Source of the DNA: Candidatus Tectimicrobiota bacterium
Lineage (GTDB): Bacteria > UBA8248 > JACPRG01
Assembly: GCA_016190025.1 (NCBI GenBank)
Contig: JACPRG010000134.1
Span: forward strand, 1 to 32,158
Direction: 5' to 3'
DNA: 32,158 bases
Shown here: positions 8,317 through 13,909 of the stretch, in pieces
Numbering within the stretch: the first letter of the stretch is position 1
How the letters are laid out: every line of letters starts with the position of its first letter
Translations under genes and position numbers: made by a program
Notes under the pieces: model-generated
Told to the model about the DNA's origin: nothing
The model's input: only the letters and a program-made list of their open reading frames with translations
Databases searched by the model: none

Positions 8317-9341
8317 GGTCTCCCTTCGGCCTGCGGGCCCGGGCGCTTCTCTTCCTCCTGCCGATCGGGATCGGCTGTCTGGCTTCCGGCCCCGTCCGGG
8401 CCTCCGATAATGTGGCCCTGCTCCTCAACGCCCCGCCCAGCGGCCTACACGCCGGTATCGTCTACGCACAGCGCAAGGGGTTTTACGCCCAGGCCGGTCT
8501 CGCGGTGACCATCGAAGCCGGAAAGGGATCGGGCCAGACGGTCCGGACCGTGGTCAAACAGCGGAGGGCCTTCGGCCTGGCGGAGCTGGCCGCCGTCATC
8601 GAGTCCCGCGCGGAAGACATAGACACCGTCGGCCTGGCCCTGCTGATGGAGCGCTTCCCGGGGACCGCCATCACCCTGAAGGGGTCCGGAATCCAAAAGC
8701 CGGCGGCCCTGGAAGGCCGGAGGCTGGCGGCGGCGCCGTCCTCCTTCTCCCGGATCCTCTTCCCCTCCTTCGCCGAGCGGGCGGGCATCAACCTGGAGAA
8801 CGTCCGCTGGTCGGACATCGGCTCCACCGCCAGCATCCGCGCGCTCCTCGCAGGGGAGGCGGACGCCGTCGTGACCGCCGAGACGGTCCGCTGGCGCTTC
8901 GAGCGGGCCGCGGCGCGCGGAAAGAAGGAAATCCGCTCCTTTCCGTACACGGCGCAGGGAGTGGAGGTCTACAGCCTGTGCCTGCTGGCCCCCGCCCGGC
9001 TCGTCCAGGAGGAACAGGCGCTGGTGCGCCGGATGGTGGAGGCCACCGTGCGGGGGCTGGCCGAGGCCATGACGCGCCCCGCCGAGGCGCTGGAGTTGTT
9101 TCGGAGGAGCTTTCCCGGACACCCGGCCGAAGCGGCGGCGGCCGAGTGGAAGGTGTTCGTGGGGAGCTGGTCCCCCGAGGGGCTGAAGGACCCCGGACTG
9201 GGGTTCTTTCAGGAAAACCGGGTCGGACAGCTCCAGGCCCTCTTGGTGCGCGGACGCCAACTGACCCGGGAGTTCCCGCCCAGCACTTTCTTCACCAACC
9301 GCTTCGTCCCGAAGGTCTCCGTCCAGCCGGCCCCCTTCTGA
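8313..9341 (+). CDS. ABC transporter substrate-binding protein, SsuA/THI5-like
   Basis: Periplasmic binding protein of 342 residues. A signal peptide (to about residue 30, ending GPVRAS) is followed by the family-typical opening LLLNAPPSGLHAGIVYAQRKGFYAQAGL, then the GKGSGQTVRTV region and LEGRRLAAAPSSFSRIL of the second lobe. Such proteins bind small organic anions, sulfonates, pyrimidine precursors or similar; the ligand is not predictable here. It is translated with the upstream ATPase (ATGA overlap). A hairpin without T-run follows 50 bases after the stop. The lack of a permease gene suggests it shares one encoded elsewhere. Confidence 0.88.
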   Translation: MRSPFGLRARALLFLLPIGIGCLASGPVRASDNVALLLNAPPSGLHAGIVYAQRKGFYAQAGLAVTIEAGKGSGQTVRTVVKQRRAFGLAELAAVIESRAEDIDTVGLALLMERFPGTAITLKGSGIQKPAALEGRRLAAAPSSFSRILFPSFAERAGINLENVRWSDIGSTASIRALLAGEADAVVTAETVRWRFERAAARGKKEIRSFPYTAQGVEVYSLCLLAPARLVQEEQALVRRMVEATVRGLAEAMTRPAEALELFRRSFPGHPAEAAAAEWKVFVGSWSPEGLKDPGLGFFQENRVGQLQALLVRGRQLTREFPPSTFFTNRFVPKVSVQPAPF

Positions 9342-9392
9342 GCCGTTCCCCCCACCGCGAAACGGCTTCGCCCGGCCCCGCGGCGAGCCCTT

Positions 9393-9415
9393 CGACCTCC
9401 CTCCCTCGGAGGTCG
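9393..9415. terminator. Hairpin between convergent genes
   Basis: Perfect 8-bp inverted repeat CGACCTCC (9393-9400) / GGAGGTCG (9408-9415) with a 7-base loop, in the 100-bp gap between two convergent genes. There is no T-run on either side, so a bidirectional terminator is only a suggestion. Confidence 0.4.
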
Positions 9416-9444
9416 CGGAGCGCGCCGAGGCCCCTGCCGGGGGC

Positions 9445-10344
9445 TCAACGGTAGAAATCGGCCCGGCTCCGGCTGATCACGCGGATCGTGCGAAAGCCCT
9501 TCCCCCGGTAGATGGTCAGCGCAACCACGTCACCCGCCTTGCCCTGCCAGAGCCTCTGGTAGAAAGTCCGGCGCGAGGGCACTTCTTCGCCGTTCAGGAA
9601 GAGCACGATATCCCCGGCCTCTATCCCCGATTCATCCGCCGGCCCTCCCGGGACCACGCCCGCCACCAGGACCCCCTTCTCCAAGGGCTGCGGAAAGACG
9701 CCCAGCCACGGGCGGCGCTTGCGGTCCGCGTCCGGCTGCCGGCCCAGAAAGAGGTCCCGGCGGGAGAGAAACAGGTCGATAGGGATGCTCAGGGAGCAGG
9801 ACCCGATGAGGTGGAGGTTCAGCGAGACGGTTCCGCGGATTTTTCCGTCCATCGTGATCAGGGCCCCGCCGCCGAGGCCTGGGTTCATGGCCGTGCTCTT
9901 GATGGCCGAATCCAGCATGTACTCCCAGTGCGCGTCGAAAGGTCCCAGGTCGGTGATGAAGCCCTGACTGCCGCGGAAGCGCTCCTCGCCGCCGCTGGCC
10001 AGCAGAACCACCGGCGCGCCAACGGAAAGCTCCGACGAGCCCCCCAGCGCCGCGGCGCGATCGCCCAGGCCCTGGGCCTGGATGACCGCGAGGCCGCATT
10101 CGAAATCGATGTAGACGACGCGGGCCTCGAGGCTTTCCGCGCCGGCCGGGGTGACGCGGAGGTCCTTCGCCCCCATGACCACGTAGCCCACCGTCAGGAT
10201 GTAGCCTCCGTCCTCGACGATGACGCCCGTCCCGCTGCGTTCGGTCCCCAGAATGGAGGCCGAGGGATGTCCCTCGGGAACCCAGCAGTCGATGTGAACG
10301 AGGGAGGAAACCGCCTCAGACAAAAATCCCAGTTGACTCCCCAT
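9445..10344 (-). CDS. HtrA/S1C-type protein with PDZ domain, catalytic triad lost
   Basis: Product of 299 residues with a trypsin-like fold (about 15-195) and a C-terminal PDZ domain (about 212-299: GVLVAGVVPGGPADESGIEAGDIVLFLNG). Compared with active DegP/DegQ proteins all three catalytic positions differ: the TNAHVV His position reads LTVGYVV (Tyr54), the TDLAVL Asp position reads CGLAVI (Gly84), and the GNSGGPL Ser position reads GLGGGAL (Gly158). It is therefore very probably not a protease but a peptide-binding or scaffold protein. No signal peptide or membrane helix is seen. ATG 10344 is preferred over an in-frame GTG at 10392 because the predicted promoter would begin transcription at about 10391; neither has a strong ribosome site. 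It is convergent with the ABC genes and divergent from the polyamine operon. Confidence 0.82.
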   Translation of the reverse strand: MGSQLGFLSEAVSSLVHIDCWVPEGHPSASILGTERSGTGVIVEDGGYILTVGYVVMGAKDLRVTPAGAESLEARVVYIDFECGLAVIQAQGLGDRAAALGGSSELSVGAPVVLLASGGEERFRGSQGFITDLGPFDAHWEYMLDSAIKSTAMNPGLGGGALITMDGKIRGTVSLNLHLIGSCSLSIPIDLFLSRRDLFLGRQPDADRKRRPWLGVFPQPLEKGVLVAGVVPGGPADESGIEAGDIVLFLNGEEVPSRRTFYQRLWQGKAGDVVALTIYRGKGFRTIRVISRSRADFYR

Positions 10345-10397
10345 CCGGACCGTCCCTTTGCAATGGTAAGGATCTTGAGGGAGGAAATCCACTATTT

Positions 10398-10427
10398 ACG
10401 CTATCACCGGCCTTTGACGGGTGTCAA
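10398..10427 (-). promoter_or_regulatory. Possible promoter of the HtrA-like gene
   Basis: Minus strand TTGACA (10422-10427), 18-base spacer, TAGCGT (10398-10403; a weak -10). Transcription would begin near 10391, 47 bases before the chosen ATG. Confidence 0.45.
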
Positions 10428-10462
10428 TTCGACAGATTTTTTCCCGTGCGTCCAAAATCCTC

Positions 10463-10492
10463 TTGACAGGCCGCTCCCTCGAAGGATATATC
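10463..10492 (+). promoter_or_regulatory. Sigma-70 promoter of the polyamine operon leader
   Basis: TTGACA (10463-10468) and TATATC (10487-10492) at 18 bases (or ATATAT at 17). This is the only strong promoter seen before speD, 626 bases ahead of its start codon. Its first 12 bases, TTGACAGGCCGC, are identical to those of the promoter at 7430. Confidence 0.7.
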
Positions 10493-10498
10493 ATTGAA

Positions 10499-11118
10499 CG
10501 GGCGCGCGGGGCGGATGAACGCCAAGGTCCCGGGCGCTTAGGGTTGTGGGCAATGCAGTGGGATCGCGCGCGCAGCGCGAGAGCCGTGCGGGGAGCCAAA
10601 CCCCGTGATTCGTTTCCCGTGGGGAACGGGACGGCCCGCGAGAGCAGGCGGGTAGCCCGTTCCGGAGGTTGGCCGCTCTCAATTTGAAATCGGCTGGGTT
10701 CTCTCGGCAGGGGGAATTCGTAGGTCGTACACATCGGGAAGACCGGGGCCAACCCCCCCGGGAAGGGATCAGCGAGCTCGTCCCACTGATTCCAGTCATC
10801 CCAGGTCAACCAAAGCCCGCGCGGGCAAGTCATCCCCGTTCCCTTGGAGCCGCGCCGTAAGGCGGGCGTCGAGGAAAGCAGGGGAGATGCGCAATCTTCG
10901 GCGGGCGGAAAATCCCCCTGAACCCGGGCGCGAGAAGCGAAGGCCCGGGAGGGGGAAAACTTTTTTGGAGGGAGAAAGGGCCGGTCGGGTGGAGCCGCTC
11001 CTGGGCGGACGAGCCAGCCGGGGGTGGTGTTTGGAGGTCCACGCTGGGGCTGAAAGTGAACCTCATCTCAAGGGGGTGAAACGGGACATCAACCGAACCC
11101 GGATGGGAGGACAGACCG
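10499..11118 (+). ncRNA. Long structured leader of the polyamine operon (candidate cis-regulatory RNA or separate small RNA)
   Basis: About 620 nt with no convincing reading frame. Hairpins include CGGGG/CCCCG at 10589-10605, and a two-part stem in which GGAACGGG (10623-10630) pairs with CCCGTTCC (10656-10663) around an inner CCCGC/GCGGG (10635-10639/10648-10652). The strand GGGAACGGG (10622-10630) has competing partners: TCCCGT just upstream (10615-10620) and CCCGTTCCC (10835-10843). This is the kind of mutually exclusive pairing seen in switching leaders. A terminator-like hairpin follows at 10923-10966. I could not match it to a known riboswitch, 6S RNA, tmRNA, RNase P or SRP RNA consensus. 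Confidence 0.45.
10923..10966 (+). terminator. Terminator-like hairpin inside the speD leader
   Basis: CCCGGGC (10923-10929) and GCCCGGG (10943-10949) form a 7-bp GC stem with a 13-base loop; TTTTTT follows at 10961-10966 after an 11-base gap. The gap is longer than in ideal intrinsic terminators, so efficiency is uncertain. It would either end a separate ~460-nt RNA or attenuate the operon. Confidence 0.4.
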
Positions 11119-11517
11119 TTGAAGGCACTCGGGCGGCATCTTCTCGTCGAGTACTTTGACTGTGACAGGGAAATCCTCAACGACGCCGCGCGGATCGAAG
11201 AAGCCATGACTGAAGCCGCCGACAAGTCCGGCGCCACCATCGTCAACAGCGTGTTCCACCTCTTCAGCCCCCACGGAGTGAGCGGGGTGGTGGTAATCGC
11301 CGAGTCCCACCTGGCCATCCACACCTGGCCAGAATACGGATTTGCGGCGGTGGACTTCTTCAGTTGCGGAGAGGGAGTCACGCCGGAAGCCGCCGTCCTG
11401 TCCCTTCAGAAAGCCTTGAAGGCCGCCTCCTATGAAAGCCGGGAAGTCCCGCGAGGACAGATTGGCGTGACGAGCCGGGTCCTTCGGCACAAACCCGAAG
11501 CCATCACGTTCCCTTAA
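11119..11517 (+). CDS. speD: S-adenosylmethionine decarboxylase proenzyme (prokaryotic class 1B)
   Basis: Makes decarboxylated AdoMet, the aminopropyl donor for spermidine. The 132-residue proenzyme self-cleaves between Glu62 and Ser63 in [18 protein letters not shown], Ser63 becoming the pyruvoyl group; His68 and Cys83 are the expected processing and catalytic residues. Length and sequence match the short Thermotoga/Bacillus-type enzyme from the first residue ([15 protein letters not shown]). The start is TTG at 11119, placed by the match to the family N-terminus and by GGGAGG 8 bases upstream. It is the first gene of a four-gene polyamine operon, 20 bases before the arginine decarboxylase. 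Confidence 0.97.
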   Translation: MKALGRHLLVEYFDCDREILNDAARIEEAMTEAADKSGATIVNSVFHLFSPHGVSGVVVIAESHLAIHTWPEYGFAAVDFFSCGEGVTPEAAVLSLQKALKAASYESREVPRGQIGVTSRVLRHKPEAITFP

Positions 11518-11537
11518 CCGTCGCATCGCTGAAGAGC

Positions 11538-12005
11538 ATGATCGTTCCTACTCCCACCCAGTATTTCATGACTGTGGGCTGCGCCGAAGGAGGGACCGCC
11601 CTCAACGCCTTCGACGCCGCCCTGATGGCTGCGTGCATCGGCAACACCAACATCCTCAAGATGAGCAGCATCCTCCCCCCCCACTGTCAGGAGGTTCCCC
11701 CGTTTCGCCTTCCCCCGGGAGCCCTCGTCCCGGCGGCCTACGCGACGATGTCGAGCGACCAGCCCGGCCTGATCATCTCCGCGGCGGTCGGCATCGCCTT
11801 CCCGGAGGACGAGGACTATCCGGGACTGATCATGGAAACCCAAGGCGCGGGAACGCTCGCCCAGATAGAAGAACAGGTCGCCCGGATGGCCGCGGAAGGC
11901 ATGGAGAAAAGAGGAAAGGCCATCCGCCGCATCGTCACCCGGGGAGTCGAGCACCGGGTCGAGCGCCACGGCGCCGTCCTCGCCGCAGTCGTTCTGTGGA
12001 ACTGA
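11538..12005 (+). CDS. pdaD: Pyruvoyl-dependent arginine decarboxylase
   Basis: Converts arginine to agmatine with a self-generated pyruvoyl cofactor. The 155-residue product matches the archaeal/chlamydial PvlArgDC family: start IVPTPTQYFMTVG, then NILKMSSILPP, in which cleavage should fall between Ser43 and Ser44, followed by GLIISAAVGIAFP, and GYxGLIME-like DYPGLIMETQG. This family is common in archaea and sporadic in bacteria. The gene sits between speD and speE and supplies the agmatine used by SpeB at the end of the operon, so context fits the assignment well. The related aspartate decarboxylase activity cannot be strictly excluded. Confidence 0.93.
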   Translation: MIVPTPTQYFMTVGCAEGGTALNAFDAALMAACIGNTNILKMSSILPPHCQEVPPFRLPPGALVPAAYATMSSDQPGLIISAAVGIAFPEDEDYPGLIMETQGAGTLAQIEEQVARMAAEGMEKRGKAIRRIVTRGVEHRVERHGAVLAAVVLWN

Positions 12006-12050
12006 AGGCCCCCCGCCCGGGCCAATCCATCTAACCGACGGGTCGTCCCC

Positions 12051-12911
12051 GTGAAAACCCTCCCCCACCTCTCGGAACTGTGGTTCTCGGAGATCCACCA
12101 AGACCACTACGCCATCTGTCTGCGCGTCAAGGAAACCCTCTTCCGGAAGCAGAGCCGGTACCAGCTCATCGAGGTGATGGAGACCTACGCCTTCGGGCGG
12201 CTTTTGGCGCTGGACGGCGCCATCATGCTCACCGAGCGGGATGAGTTCGTCTACCATGAGATGCTGGTCCACGTGCCCCTGTGCGCTCACCCCGAGCCCC
12301 GGGAGGTGCTGATCATCGGCGGAGGCGACGGCGGGACCCTCCGGGAGACTCTCAAACACCCCTCCATCCGCCGGGTGGACCTGGTGGAGATCGATGAGGA
12401 GGTCATCCAGGCCTCCCGCCGGTTTCTCCCCACCCTCAGCGCCTCCCTGGACGACCCCCGCGCGCGGGTCTTCTCCCAGGACGGCATCCAGTTCGTCAAA
12501 AACCGCCAGGGAGAATACGACGTGGTCCTCGTGGACTCCACCGACCCCGTCGGTCCGGCCGTGGGCCTGTTCGACGTCCCCTTTTACCGCGACATCTTCC
12601 AAGCCCTGCGGCCCGGGGGCATCGTGTGCGCGCAAAGCGAATCCCCTTTCTTCCACGGAGACATGGTGGGCGCAATCCACCTCAGGCTCCGCCAAGTCTT
12701 CCCCCACGTCGCCACGTACGTCGCGCCCATCGTCACGTACCCGAGTGGATTCTGGAGCTTCGCCTTCGCTGGCAAGGCCCACGGCCCCCTGGAGGAAGGG
12801 TTCGCCGACAGACATCGCCAAAGGGGCCTCGACTCCCGGTACTACACCCCGGAAATCCACCGCGCCGCGTTTCAACTGCCCCGCTACATTCAAGACATCC
12901 TGCAAAAGTGA
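12051..12911 (+). CDS. speE: Polyamine aminopropyltransferase (spermidine synthase)
   Basis: Transfers the aminopropyl group of decarboxylated AdoMet to putrescine. In the 286-residue protein, the nucleotide loop IIGGGDGGTLRE is at about 88-99, the acidic VDLVEID at 109-115, the catalytic Asp region VDSTDPVGP at 161-169, and the C-terminal YYTPEIHRAAFQLP is typical. The N-terminal beta domain carries QSRYQLIEV and the polyamine-site YHEML. Start is GTG 12051 after TCGTCCCC, with only weak ribosome-site complementarity; an upstream start is not evident. The stop overlaps the speB GTG (GTGA). Confidence 0.96.
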   Translation: MKTLPHLSELWFSEIHQDHYAICLRVKETLFRKQSRYQLIEVMETYAFGRLLALDGAIMLTERDEFVYHEMLVHVPLCAHPEPREVLIIGGGDGGTLRETLKHPSIRRVDLVEIDEEVIQASRRFLPTLSASLDDPRARVFSQDGIQFVKNRQGEYDVVLVDSTDPVGPAVGLFDVPFYRDIFQALRPGGIVCAQSESPFFHGDMVGAIHLRLRQVFPHVATYVAPIVTYPSGFWSFAFAGKAHGPLEEGFADRHRQRGLDSRYYTPEIHRAAFQLPRYIQDILQK

Positions 12912-13774
12912 ACCTTCCGGGCCCGGCCGAGCGCTTCCTGGCAGCCGCCGCTTCGTATGACGAGGCCGATTGGGTCCTCCTGGGCTTCCCCTTGGAGGAA
13001 ACCGTCACCTTTCGTCCCGGAACCCGGGAGGGTCCCCGGGCCCTCCGGTCGGCGTCGGAGGGCCTTGAGACCTACAGCCCGCTCCTCGACCGCGACCTGG
13101 AAGAAATCCCCGTCTGCGACCGGGGCGACCTGGAAATCCCGCCCGTCTCCGGCCGCGGGGACGCGGCCCTTGCGCCCCTGCTCTCCCGCATCCGCGGGCA
13201 GGCCGCCCGGGTCCTGGCGGACGGCAAGCGCCTTCTCGCCCTGGGCGGAGAGCACCTGCTCACCCTCCCCTTGGTGGAGGCGGCGCTGTCGAGACATACC
13301 GATCTGGCCGTGGTGCAGATCGACGCCCACGCCGACCTCCGCGACAGCTACGAAGGCCGCCGGCTCTCCCACGCCACCGTCATGCGCCGGGTCCTCGAAC
13401 TCGCCGAGGGCCTGGTCCTCGTGCAGGTCGGGGTCCGGTCGGGGATTCGCGAAGAGATGGACCTCGCCCGGCAATCGGTCCAGGTGCTCCCCTGCGCGCC
13501 GGAGGCCCTCTTCGACCTTCTGGACGGGCTGTCTCCCAGGCCCCTCTACCTGAGCCTGGATCTGGACGTCCTCGACCCGGGCGTCCTGCCGGGCACGGGG
13601 ACGCCCGAGCCAGGGGGGTGGACGTTCCGCGAGCTGGAACGGATTCTCCACCGCGTCGGCGGGCGAAACCTCATCGGCGCCGACGTCGTGGAGCTGTCGC
13701 CCGTTCTGGACCCTTCCGGGATCTCCGCGGTGACGGCGGCCCGGTGCGTCCGGGAGATCCTGCTCTCCAGCTGA
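12908..13774 (+). CDS. speB: Agmatinase
   Basis: Ureohydrolase that splits agmatine to putrescine and urea with a binuclear Mn centre. In the 288-residue product the metal ligands are visible: His116 in GGEHLLTLP, Asp139/His141/Asp143 in QIDAHADLRD, and Asp218/Asp220 in SLDLDVLDP (Asp223 also conserved). SHATVMRR and PGTGTPEPGG complete the family pattern. I start it at GTG 12908, overlapping the speE stop; longer in-frame extension lies inside speE. Formiminoglutamase or guanidinobutyrase are alternatives within the family, but the arginine decarboxylase upstream makes agmatine the likely substrate. Confidence 0.92.
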   Translation: MNLPGPAERFLAAAASYDEADWVLLGFPLEETVTFRPGTREGPRALRSASEGLETYSPLLDRDLEEIPVCDRGDLEIPPVSGRGDAALAPLLSRIRGQAARVLADGKRLLALGGEHLLTLPLVEAALSRHTDLAVVQIDAHADLRDSYEGRRLSHATVMRRVLELAEGLVLVQVGVRSGIREEMDLARQSVQVLPCAPEALFDLLDGLSPRPLYLSLDLDVLDPGVLPGTGTPEPGGWTFRELERILHRVGGRNLIGADVVELSPVLDPSGISAVTAARCVREILLSS

Positions 13775-13788
13775 GGCCCCCCGGCGTC

Positions 13789-13811
13789 CGCCCGATGGGG
13801 CGCGTTTTTTT
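13789..13811 (+). terminator. Intrinsic terminator of the polyamine operon
   Basis: CGCCC (13789-13793), loop GATG, GGGCG (13798-13802), then CG and seven T (13805-13811), 15 bases after the speB stop. Confidence 0.75.
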
Positions 13812-13824
13812 GCAAAACTTTTTC

Positions 13825-13852
13825 TTCGAAGAGATTTCGAATCTGTTAGACT
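13825..13852 (+). promoter_or_regulatory. Possible promoter/operator before the histidine kinase
   Basis: A repeated TTCGAA (13825-13830 and 13836-13841, each itself a palindrome, forming a larger inverted repeat) precedes a -10-like TAGACT (13847-13852). The -35 match is poor (TTCGAA at 16 bases), which would suit a promoter needing an activator. Confidence 0.35.
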
Positions 13853-13909
13853 AGGGGGCCAACCCGCTGGTGCTTCAGGCGAGGATCGACGAATCAGAGA
13901 GCAAACGGG

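Noticed and set aside
10580..10615. GAGCCGTGCGGGG...CCCCGTG resembling group II intron domain V
   Set aside because: The 3' half does not pair with GAGCCGT as domain V requires, and no reverse transcriptase or intron boundaries are present.
10396..10833. 145-codon minus-strand frame in the speD leader region
   Set aside because: It overlaps two predicted divergent promoters and the structured leader, lacks a ribosome site and resembles no family.
10887..11159. 90-codon plus-strand frame overlapping the speD start
   Set aside because: The purine tract abuts the ATG without spacing, the product is Arg/Gly-rich with no motif, and it ends inside speD; an upstream regulatory ORF is not excluded but unsupported.
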